A stretch of 64,000 bases of DNA from an uncultured Anaerolineales bacterium (GTDB taxonomy: Bacteria; Chloroflexota; Anaerolineae; Anaerolineales; UBA6663), in contig CALFZO010000116.1 of the NCBI GenBank assembly GCA_937952305.1, positions 62,001-126,000 on the forward strand. Reading direction: 5' to 3'. Under the pieces are notes generated by a model. That model worked only from the letters and a program-made list of their open reading frames with translations, made no database searches and was not told where the DNA came from. Shown here in pieces: positions 40,754 through 48,111 of the stretch (the first letter of the stretch is position 1; the number at the start of each line of letters is the position of its first letter). The position numbers and the translations under genes were made by a program.

Positions 40754-41959
40754 CTACTGCCGGGCAGCGGCCAGGGCGTTCTTGATCTGCTGGATGTGCT
40801 CGTCGAAGTGGGGCCTGGCCTGGGTGTAGTTATAGGCCGTGCGCCAGAAGGTGCTGCGGCGCGCCACGAACTCGGGCGGCAGCCCGGCCAGGATCGCCAC
40901 CGTCTGCGCCCGGGTCGTCTGGTATTCCGCCAGCAGCGCGGCCAGGCTCGGGTAGGCGCCCGCCACCGACCGGACTTCGAGCGTCGAGTTTTCGAACGGG
41001 CCGTCGTAGCTGCGCTCGTTGCGGTTCTGCAGTTCGGTCAGATAGGAGAGGCCGTCACGCTCGCCCTGCAGCAGGTGGCCGAGCACGTCCTTGGCGCTCC
41101 ACTCGTCCGGGCCGGTCCGGAAGTTGGCCGCGGCGTCGGTGGCGCCGGCGAAGCACTCGGTCAGCTGCGCGTCGAAGCCGGCATACAGCTGGCGCACGTA
41201 CTCGGCCAGATCGGCGGCTGTGGCCGGCACCTCCGGCAGCGGCCGGGCCGAGAGCGTCATCGTCACCGTCTGCTTCTGGCCATCGCGGTAGATCACCACC
41301 GGCACGGTTTGGCCGGCGCGACGGCTCTGCAAGGCCGCGAAGAGCGTGGGCGCGTTGGCCACTTTTTTGCCGCCGATCGCCACGATCACGTCGCCGCCGC
41401 GCAGCCCGGCGGCTTGGGCGCCCAGGCCGTCCACCACGCCGGACAGGCGCACGCCGTAGTCCACGGGCAGGCCGAGCTTCTTGGCCCGCACGGCGTCGAT
41501 CTCGGCTTCGGTCAAGACGCCCAGCATCGGGCGCAGCGTGAAGCGCAGGTCATGGCCGGTCTCGATCACCGATTGCAGGTTCTCGAGCGACGCCTCCCAG
41601 CCGCGTGCGATGTCGTCCGGGATGCGGCCCCAGGCCTTGCCCGTGCCGATGCCGCTCTGCGTCACAGTGACGGTGGTGATGCCGTTCTTCTCCTTCAGCC
41701 CCACCTGCACCTGGGTGGGCGCCGGGTAGCCGCGCCCGCGCCACGTGAAGCCGAGGCGGTTCGGCGTCACCGCCGTGTACTCGCCGCTGGCGTAGTAGCC
41801 GCTGTTCCAGCCCAGATACAGGCGCCCGCCCTTCTGCGGCGTCGCCAGCGCCACGTCGCTCAGCCACTCGCGCAAGTGCATAGACAGCGTGAACAGGTAC
41901 GCCACCTCGGTGGCCGGCGCGCTCACCTGGCGTTTGAATGTCAGCGCTTTCGTTGCCAT
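40754..41959 (-). CDS. SRPBCC-PDZ-DinB three-domain protein, paralogue 2
   Basis: 401 residues with the same three-domain order as its neighbours and AAGGAGG before the ATG at 41959. The PDZ part has GAQAAGLRGGDVIVAIGGKK; the DinB part has DVLGHLLQGE and HFDEHI, so both metal-site His patterns are kept. The SRPBCC start is FKRQVSAPATEVAYLFT. Sequence differences from paralogue 1 are spread over the whole length, so the duplications are not recent. Function is unknown; ligand sensing coupled to thiol or metal chemistry is a guess. Confidence 0.85.
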   Translation of the reverse strand: MATKALTFKRQVSAPATEVAYLFTLSMHLREWLSDVALATPQKGGRLYLGWNSGYYASGEYTAVTPNRLGFTWRGRGYPAPTQVQVGLKEKNGITTVTVTQSGIGTGKAWGRIPDDIARGWEASLENLQSVIETGHDLRFTLRPMLGVLTEAEIDAVRAKKLGLPVDYGVRLSGVVDGLGAQAAGLRGGDVIVAIGGKKVANAPTLFAALQSRRAGQTVPVVIYRDGQKQTVTMTLSARPLPEVPATAADLAEYVRQLYAGFDAQLTECFAGATDAAANFRTGPDEWSAKDVLGHLLQGERDGLSYLTELQNRNERSYDGPFENSTLEVRSVAGAYPSLAALLAEYQTTRAQTVAILAGLPPEFVARRSTFWRTAYNYTQARPHFDEHIQQIKNALAAARQ

Positions 41960-41971
41960 CGCAAGCCTCCT

Positions 41972-42118
41972 TCAGGATTTCGCCAGCAAGGCGATTTTGT
42001 AGGGGTCCAGCCGCGCGCCGTCATGACGCCGGTCTGCCTGGCCGGGTCGGCGCGCAGGATCGCGTCCGCCGCGGCCTCTTCCGGCGTCGGGCCGGGCGCA
42101 GCCGATAGAGATCCTCGT
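41972..42118 (-). pseudogene. frameshifted C-terminal fragment of a YCII-like gene
   Basis: Between paralogues 2 and 3 a translated minus-strand stretch reads TPEEAAADAILRADPARQTG and then, after a shift of two bases in a GC run near 42020, RLDPYKIALLAKS with a stop at 41972. The pattern fits the C-terminus of YCII-related proteins (DPA..AG....LDPY.IALL). The N-terminal half is missing and the stop of paralogue 3 directly abuts it. I read it as a broken gene remnant; a sequencing error would explain only the frameshift. Confidence 0.45.
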
Positions 42119-43342
42119 TTATGCGCTCCGGGCCGCGGCGATGGTCCGCTGCATCTGCTCGGCGTGTTCGCCGTGCCAGTGCCCGGGCGTCACCTCCAGC
42201 GCCCACTGGGCCGCGCGCCGGTACAAATGCCGGCGGTGCTGGACGAAGCTCTCCGGCAGCGCCTCCAACAGGTCGGCCGTCTCGGCCGCGGCCCGCGCGT
42301 GCTCCTCGCACAACGCCGCCACCGTGCCGAAGCGCTGGACCAGGGCGCCCAGGCGCGCGTTGACGTTGGGCCGCATCTGCAGCCAGTCTTCGATGACGAC
42401 GTCGTTGAGCATATCGGCCAGCCAGCCCTGCAGGTCACGCTCGCTCAAGATGAAATGCGCGATCAGCTCGAGCACGCTCCACTCATTCTCGGCTGGACGC
42501 CGCGCCGCCTGCGCTGCGCTCAGCCCGGCGACGGTCTGGCCGATAGCGGCGCTGACCTCGGCCTGGAGCTTGCGCACCTGGCCGGCCAGCTCCGGGCCGG
42601 TGGCCGGCAACTCCGGGATGGGGAAGCGCGACAGTTCCAGGGCCAGGGTGTGCTTCTGCCCGCCGCGATAGAAGACGACTTTCGGTTTGTCGCCGGCTTG
42701 CAAGCCCTGGACGGCCAGCTGGATCGACTCGGGACCCGCCAGCTTACGGCCGTTGAAGCTCACCAACACGTCGTCTTTCTGCAGGCCGGCCGCCTGGGCG
42801 CCGCTGCCGTCGGCCGTGCCCTCCAGCCGCACGCCGGCCTTGGCCGGCACGCCCAGCTGCCGGGCGATGGCGGCGCTGAACTCGCCGATGTAGATACCCA
42901 GACGCGGACGGCGCGCGAAGCGCAGGTCGATGCCCGTCTCCACGATTGACTGCAGGTTCTCCAGGCCCATCTGCCAGCCAGTGTCCAGGGCCTTGACGGT
43001 ATCACGCCACTTGGCGCCTGTGCCCAGGCCGCCGTGCGAGAGGGCCACCTGAGTGCCTGGGCCTTTGGCCGTGAAGGTCACGCTCACCAGGGAGGCGGCC
43101 GGATCGTGGGGGCTGTGCCAGCTGAAGGCCAGCCGCTTGCCCGGCTCATACTTGGTGAAAACCCCGGTCACGGCGTAGCCGTCATTCCACCACAGATACA
43201 GCCGCCCGCCCGGGCGCGCATCCGTCTGGGCGGCGTCGCACATCCAGTCGCGCAGCGCCGTGGCGTGGACGAAGGCGCGGAAGGCCTCGGCCGCCGGGGC
43301 GTTGACGTGACGCTTGAACTTCAGGGTCACCGAACTGGGCAT
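42119..43342 (-). CDS. SRPBCC-PDZ-DinB three-domain protein, paralogue 3
   Basis: 407 residues. The ATG at 43342 (MPSSVTLKFKRHVNAPAAEA) follows AAAGGAA. The SRPBCC part has YLWWNDGYAVTGVFTKYEPG, the PDZ part GAQAAGLQKDDVLVSFNGRK, and the DinB part ELIAHFILSE. The second metal motif reads HWHGEH rather than HxxxH, so metal binding may differ from the other two copies. It is the most upstream gene of the array in transcription order; the YCII fragment separates it from paralogue 2. Confidence 0.85.
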   Translation of the reverse strand: MPSSVTLKFKRHVNAPAAEAFRAFVHATALRDWMCDAAQTDARPGGRLYLWWNDGYAVTGVFTKYEPGKRLAFSWHSPHDPAASLVSVTFTAKGPGTQVALSHGGLGTGAKWRDTVKALDTGWQMGLENLQSIVETGIDLRFARRPRLGIYIGEFSAAIARQLGVPAKAGVRLEGTADGSGAQAAGLQKDDVLVSFNGRKLAGPESIQLAVQGLQAGDKPKVVFYRGGQKHTLALELSRFPIPELPATGPELAGQVRKLQAEVSAAIGQTVAGLSAAQAARRPAENEWSVLELIAHFILSERDLQGWLADMLNDVVIEDWLQMRPNVNARLGALVQRFGTVAALCEEHARAAAETADLLEALPESFVQHRRHLYRRAAQWALEVTPGHWHGEHAEQMQRTIAAARSA

Positions 43343-43472
43343 GTTGGTTCCTTTCTGGGAGGCGCGGCTGAGCCGCGGTAGACCGTTACTCGACGGGCGC
43401 GCGGCCCGCGACAACGCCTAACTGAGAGATTACTTGTCTGGCGCGCTGGAAGTTCGATGGCGGCCGGCCGGT

Positions 43473-44351
43473 TCAGGGTTCAGCCGCCCCCAGGGCCTGG
43501 AGGCGCGCCAGCCGCTCCGGCTCATGCGCGGCCAGCCACGGGTCCTGGGACAGCCGCGCATAGGCGGCGGCGAAGTGCGGGCGGGCGGCCTCGGCCTGGC
43601 CCAGGGCCAGCAGGCATTCCCCGATCTCCTCCTGCCCGTAGCCGTCGGCGGCCTCGCCCGCCTCGGCCAATTCAGCCGCATAGGCGCGCTGCGCGGCGAG
43701 GGCTTCTTCCAGGCGGCCGAGCGAACGCAGGACGCGCGCCACGCACCAGCGCGCGATCCGGACCTCGCGCGCCTGGCCGGCCTGCGTCTGCCGCCAGGCC
43801 AGCGCGCGCTCAAACAACGCCAGCGCCTGGGCATACGCGCCCTGGTCATGCAGCGTCCAGCCGAGGTTGTTGTAGAGCGCGCCCAGCCAGCGGCGTGCGC
43901 CCGGCGCGGCCGAACGCTCGGCCAGGGCCAGGGCCTGTTGATTCCAGTCCAGGCGCTGTTCCGGCGGCGCCGCGATGCCGAGCATGTGGGCGGCGTCCAC
44001 GGCGTAACCGTCCTCGCCGGCGGCCTGGGCGGTTTCCCAGGCCGCCAGAAACAGCGGCACCGCCTGCTCGGGCTGGCGCGCGGAGTTGAAAACGCGCCCG
44101 CGTTCCAACAGCAGCCGCACGCGCGCCCGCGGCAGGTCCGGCTTCAACAACCGCTCGGCCTCATCCAGCGTGGCGTGCGCGGCCTCAAACTGGCGCTGCA
44201 GACCCTGGGTGCGCGCAATCTGCGTCAACAGCTCCACGTGCCGGCCGGCGTCCACGGCGACCGCGGGCAGCAACTCCCGGAATTTGAGTTCCGTCCCGGC
44301 CGGGTCGTCGTAGTTCCAGAGCTGGTCGAAGTCCGTGGCGGGCGCGCTCAT
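43473..44351 (-). CDS. TPR-repeat protein
   Basis: 292 residues, mostly helical TPR-like units (about 35-290), with repeated A..L.ERAL-type helices. It starts with an ATG that overlaps the stop of the upstream HEAT gene by four bases (ATGA), which indicates translational coupling. It has no signal peptide. It is probably a cytoplasmic scaffold; the partner may be the HEAT protein. No enzyme domain is present. Confidence 0.8.
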   Translation of the reverse strand: MSAPATDFDQLWNYDDPAGTELKFRELLPAVAVDAGRHVELLTQIARTQGLQRQFEAAHATLDEAERLLKPDLPRARVRLLLERGRVFNSARQPEQAVPLFLAAWETAQAAGEDGYAVDAAHMLGIAAPPEQRLDWNQQALALAERSAAPGARRWLGALYNNLGWTLHDQGAYAQALALFERALAWRQTQAGQAREVRIARWCVARVLRSLGRLEEALAAQRAYAAELAEAGEAADGYGQEEIGECLLALGQAEAARPHFAAAYARLSQDPWLAAHEPERLARLQALGAAEP

Positions 44352-44974
44352 TCCAGCCCATCCACGACCCAGGTGTAAGTCTGCGCGGCGACCCGGTCAC
44401 GGCGGTCCCAGGTCTGCATTTCGGCGCGGACGGCGGCGCGGTGCTTGCGGCTGATCTCGCGCAGGGCAACTGCCACGGCGCGGCGCACGGCCAGGCTGGG
44501 ATCGGCGCGCAGCCCGCCCAGCAGGGCGGCGGCTCTCTCCGGGTTCTGGTCGAAGAATGGGCGCTTCGTCCAGACGTGCAAGCCGTTGATGACCGCCAAG
44601 CGGACGTTGGGGTTGGGGCTGCCCAGCCAGGCCTCAATCGTGGGGAGCGCCTGGCCATAGCCCAGGTCGTGGCAGAGCTGGTCGAAGGCCCGGCCCAGCG
44701 CCACCTGGACGCGCGGGTCGCGGTCCCGGCTGACCCGGGTGCGCAGGAAGTGCTGGCTCACCGAGTAGTCGGCGGCCCGGCGTCCGAGCACCAGGGTGGC
44801 CAACACGCGCGCCGCCGGGTCGGCCAGTTCATACATCCGGCGGGCGATGATCAGGCTATTGGACGGCGTCTGGCGGGCCACCAGATCGTTGGCGGCCGTT
44901 TCCAGGTCCTCCAGGCCGGGGCGGGCCTGGCGCGCGCGATACACGAAGGTCTCGATCTCGGCGTTCAGCGGCAT
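44348..44974 (-). CDS. HEAT-repeat protein
   Basis: 208 residues forming HEAT-like helical pairs, for example SPNPNVRLAVINGL and DPSLAVRRAVAVAL. The layout recalls DNA-alkylation-repair AlkD-like or lyase HEAT proteins, but no catalytic residues can be assigned. Its stop overlaps the TPR gene start (ATGA), so the two proteins are likely made in equal amounts and may interact. It is oriented away from recA with a 243-base gap that contains the recA terminator. Confidence 0.78.
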   Translation of the reverse strand: MPLNAEIETFVYRARQARPGLEDLETAANDLVARQTPSNSLIIARRMYELADPAARVLATLVLGRRAADYSVSQHFLRTRVSRDRDPRVQVALGRAFDQLCHDLGYGQALPTIEAWLGSPNPNVRLAVINGLHVWTKRPFFDQNPERAAALLGGLRADPSLAVRRAVAVALREISRKHRAAVRAEMQTWDRRDRVAAQTYTWVVDGLE

Positions 44975-45157
44975 CGGTCACTCCTGGCGGATGGGCAGGC
45001 GCGGCGGCCTTTCAATTGTGGTGGACTCAGAGACAGCGCAGCCGTCCGGCCGCGCGCGGGCCGTCGGACCCAGCCCGCTTAGAGGGGTAGGCGCCGGGGG
45101 CCGGCAACCTAGAGACTAGCACAAAACCAAGAACGAGTGATTAAACCAGGCTGACAA

Positions 45158-45190
45158 ACTCTCCCGCCAGCCTGAGGCTGGCGGGAGAGT
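45158..45190 (-). terminator. recA: terminator of recA
   Basis: A perfect 15-bp stem (45158-45172 with 45176-45190) lies 29 bases after the recA stop, followed on the minus strand by TTTG. Confidence 0.8.
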
Positions 45191-45218
45191 CCAGTAGACG
45201 TTGCGGCGGACGGCGGGC

Positions 45219-46490
45219 TTAAGCGTCGTCGTCCGACTCTTCTTCATCGCCCTCGGCGCCGGCGGCCACGTTCAACGGCGAACCGGTGGCGGCGTGCTGG
45301 GCGCGGATGGCCAGCTCGATCTCCTCGGCCACGGCCGGGTGCTCGCGCAGATACTGCTTGGACTGCTCGCGGCCTTGGCCCAGGCGCGTGTCGTTGTAGG
45401 AGAAGAAGGCGCCGCGCTTGGTGATGATCTCCAGCGCCGTGCCCAGGTCGAGCATGTCGCCTTCTTTGGAGATGCCCTCGTTGTAGAGGATGTCGAACTC
45501 GGCCTCGCGGAAGGGCGGCGCGACCTTGTTCTTGGTGACGCGCACGCGCGTCCGCGACCCGATCACCTCACCGCCCTCCTTGATGGCCTGCAGGCGGCGG
45601 ACGTCCAGGCGCACGCTGGCGTAGAACTTGAGGGCCATGCCGCCGGTGGTGGTCTCCGGGTTGCCGAACATCACGCCGATCTTCTGGCGCAGCTGGTTCG
45701 TGAAGATCATGGCGGTGTTGGTCTGCTTGATGGCGCCGGAGAGCTTGCGCAGCGCCTGGCTCATCAGGCGGGCCTGCACGCCCATGGTGGCGTCGCCCAT
45801 GTCGCCCTCGATCTCCGAGCGCGGCACCAGGGCCGCCACCGAGTCCACCACCACCACGTCCATGGCGCCCGAGCGCACCAGGGCCTCGGCGATCTCCAGG
45901 GCCTGCTCGCCGGTGTCCGGCTGCGAGATGTACAGGTTGTCCACGTCCACGCCGCACTTGGTGGCGTAGATCGGGTCCAGGGCGTGCTCCATGTCAATGT
46001 AGCCGCACACGCCGCCGCGCCTTTGGGCTTCGGCCACGATATGCTGACAGAGCGTGGTCTTGCCGGAAGACTCCGGGCCATAGATTTCGGTGACGCGGCC
46101 GCGCGGGATGCCGCCGATACCCAGGGCGATATCCAGGGCCAGGGAACCGGTCGGGACCGCCTCGACCTGCAAATGCGAGGCTTCGCCCAGGCGCATGATC
46201 GTCCCCTCTCCGTACTTTTTGGTCAGGTCGTTCAGGGCTTTGTCGATGGCGTTGAGCCGGGCCGCGTCCATCTTGGGGCGCGCCGGGGTGGAGGCGACCT
46301 CAGACGCCTCCACCGCCGCCGCCTTGCGGCCGCGCCGCCCGGCCGGCTTCTCTTCCACCGGCGCTTCGGCGGCGGCCTCCACGGTCACGCCGGCCTCGGC
46401 CACGGCGGCCACCTCAGTGGCGGCCTCCGCGCCTTCGACGGCCTCAGCGGCGGTTTCAACAGCGGTCTCTTCCTTCTTCTTGCGGGGCAT
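45219..46490 (-). CDS. recA: RecA recombinase with N-terminal extension
   Basis: 423 residues. The RecA core begins near residue 72 (PKMDAARLNAIDKAL) with Walker A GPESSGKTT near 137, the YIDMEHALDP motif, and FTNQLRQKIG-type L2/ATP-site sequence. About 70 residues rich in Ala, Glu, Val and Lys precede the core (starting MPRKKKEETAVE). The upstream AAGGAG lies eight bases before this ATG, so the extension is translated. The C-terminus is acidic (EGDEEESDDDA), as in many RecA proteins. The promoter upstream has a pair of operator-like repeats, which fits SOS control. Confidence 0.97.
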   Translation of the reverse strand: MPRKKKEETAVETAAEAVEGAEAATEVAAVAEAGVTVEAAAEAPVEEKPAGRRGRKAAAVEASEVASTPARPKMDAARLNAIDKALNDLTKKYGEGTIMRLGEASHLQVEAVPTGSLALDIALGIGGIPRGRVTEIYGPESSGKTTLCQHIVAEAQRRGGVCGYIDMEHALDPIYATKCGVDVDNLYISQPDTGEQALEIAEALVRSGAMDVVVVDSVAALVPRSEIEGDMGDATMGVQARLMSQALRKLSGAIKQTNTAMIFTNQLRQKIGVMFGNPETTTGGMALKFYASVRLDVRRLQAIKEGGEVIGSRTRVRVTKNKVAPPFREAEFDILYNEGISKEGDMLDLGTALEIITKRGAFFSYNDTRLGQGREQSKQYLREHPAVAEEIELAIRAQHAATGSPLNVAAGAEGDEEESDDDA

Positions 46491-46537
46491 GGTTCAGGCT
46501 CCTTTTGGGGTTCAGATGCCGCAAGCGGCGATCTATA

Positions 46538-46572
46538 GAACAGATGTATCAGCGAGTATAGGCCATCCGTTC
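46538..46572. promoter_or_regulatory. recA: two Din-box-like repeats in the recA promoter
   Basis: GAACAGATGTAT (46538-46549, plus strand) matches the LexA box GAACATATGTTC at 9 of 12 positions; the facing GAACGGATGGCC (minus strand, 46572-46561) is weaker. Together they make the inverted pair TAGAAC[A/G]GATG with a 17-base spacer, bracketing the -10. Confidence 0.55.
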
Positions 46573-46583
46573 TAGGCAGTCAA
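46555..46583 (-). promoter_or_regulatory. recA: sigma-70-like promoter of recA
   Basis: On the minus strand TTGACT (46583-46578), a 17-base spacer and TATACT (46560-46555). Confidence 0.85.
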
Positions 46584-46653
46584 GCCCCAAAATCTGGCGG
46601 GTATTGATTTCCCGGGGGCCTATCAGCCTATATGTGGGGCGACGTGCCTGCGG

Positions 46654-46860
46654 TTACGGGGTCGGCGTGCGCGTGGGGGATGGGGTGAGCGTCGGGCGCG
46701 GCGTGCGCGTGATGGTCGGCGTCAACGACGGGCGCGGCGTGCGCGTAATCGTCGGCGGGCGCGAGGGGCGCGGCGGGGCCGTGTTGGTCGGCGTGAAGGT
46801 CAGCGTCGGCGTGGCCGTGGGCGTGAAGGTGTTGGTTGGGTACGGCGGCGTGTTGGTCTC
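46654..46860 (-). repeat. repeats encoding a Thr/Pro-rich tail of the M23 protein
   Basis: Imperfect tandem units encode TPT.TRTPRP-type repeats at the end of the peptidase. They are low-complexity at DNA level and give long misleading open frames on both strands. Confidence 0.6.
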
Positions 46861-48111
46861 GGCCGGCAGGGCGCCCGCCACCTGCCCCAGCCCGGATTGC
46901 AGCAGGACGAAGTTGGTCTGGCCCGCGATCACGTCCACGACGGCCTCGATGACTTCCACTTCGCCGATCTGGGACGGGGGCACCACCAGTTCGGGCTGCG
47001 CGGCCGCCCCCTCCAGGCCCTCCGCCGGCGGCGGCGCGGTGGGCAGGAACAGCGGCGGGCCTTGGCCGACCGTGACCTTGAGCCGGTAGCGCCCGGCCGG
47101 CAGGTCTGAGATGGCGAAGTTCTCGCGCCACTCGTCGTCGGGCTTGGCCACGCGCTGCTCGCCGTAGGAGTAGAGCGTGTACAGCCAGCGGCCGTCGTCG
47201 CTGTAGACCTCGATCGGCTGGCTGTACATCGGGCGGCCGGCCTTGTCCAGCAGCTGCCCCACCAGCACGCCCCAGCCCGAGTAGGGCGCGATCCACAGCT
47301 CCGGGTTGCGCGTGCTGAAGTAGTCGTTGCGGCCCTGGCGCACTTCAAAGTGGACGTGCGGGCCGGTGGTGTTGCCGGTGACGCCGATCCAGCCGAGCAC
47401 ATCGCCGGTCTGCACGCGCTGGCCCAGAAACAGGTTGTTCTGCGCCTCCATGTGGGCGTAGAGCGTGTACAGGGCCTGGCCCTTATAACCGAAGTCGTGC
47501 CGGATGGCCACGGCGATGCCGTACGGGTCGTCCTCGCGGCGCGGGTCGAAGTTGAACAGGCCCCAGCCCGCCCAGATCACCTGGCCCGGCCCGGTCGCCA
47601 GGATCGGGGTGCCGCGCGGCGCGTCGATGTCGATGCCGGCGTGCACGTTCATCTGGCCGAAGTAATCGCTGCCGTAGCGGTACGAGCCGAGCGGCCAGTT
47701 GACGCTGTCTGACGCGATCGGGCGCGCGAACCAGAAGTGATCCTGCGGCCGCACCGAGAGCGGCACGCCCTGCAGCGGCGGGCGCCAGTTCTCGGGCGTG
47801 TTGAACGCGATCGGCGTCGGGAAGGTGAAGCGCAGCGGGTTCTCGGGGTTGACCGTCGGCAGCGCCACCTGCAGGTAGTCCGGCAGCAGCGTCGGGACCA
47901 GGGCGATGGTGGGCGTGAGGGCTGGCACCGCGATGGCGGCGGCGGTGGCGGTAGGGGGGGCCGGCACGACCAGCGCCGGAGTGCCCGCGCCGGACTGGGC
48001 GTCCACGGCCGGCGTCGCCACCAGCGGGACCGGCGCCGGCGCGGCACAGGCCGCCAGCGTCAGGGCGCCGAGCACCAACCCGATGAGGAACCTGGCCGGG
48101 CGGCCGATCAC
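46654..48111 (-). CDS. M23 (LytM-type) peptidase lipoprotein with Thr/Pro-rich tail
   Basis: 485 residues from a GTG at 48111 that overlaps the stop of the propeller gene (GTGA). It begins MIGRPARFLIGLVLGALTLAAC, a signal peptide with lipobox. After a Pro/Ala/Thr linker, the M23 domain (about 150-270) has HAGIDIDAPRG and HVHFEVRQG, the zinc ligands of LytM-like endopeptidases. An Ig-like region (about 275-395) and a repeat tail (about 415-485) follow. It would cut or bind peptidoglycan cross-links at the cell surface. The long upstream open frame in this register is not coding. Confidence 0.9.
   Translation of the reverse strand: MIGRPARFLIGLVLGALTLAACAAPAPVPLVATPAVDAQSGAGTPALVVPAPPTATAAAIAVPALTPTIALVPTLLPDYLQVALPTVNPENPLRFTFPTPIAFNTPENWRPPLQGVPLSVRPQDHFWFARPIASDSVNWPLGSYRYGSDYFGQMNVHAGIDIDAPRGTPILATGPGQVIWAGWGLFNFDPRREDDPYGIAVAIRHDFGYKGQALYTLYAHMEAQNNLFLGQRVQTGDVLGWIGVTGNTTGPHVHFEVRQGRNDYFSTRNPELWIAPYSGWGVLVGQLLDKAGRPMYSQPIEVYSDDGRWLYTLYSYGEQRVAKPDDEWRENFAISDLPAGRYRLKVTVGQGPPLFLPTAPPPAEGLEGAAAQPELVVPPSQIGEVEVIEAVVDVIAGQTNFVLLQSGLGQVAGALPAETNTPPYPTNTFTPTATPTLTFTPTNTAPPRPSRPPTITRTPRPSLTPTITRTPRPTLTPSPTRTPTP

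Noticed and set aside
46654..46860. CRISPR or tandem-repeat array at the Thr/Pro repeats
   Set aside because: The repeats are in frame with the peptidase and vary at codon level, which fits a protein stalk and not spacers.
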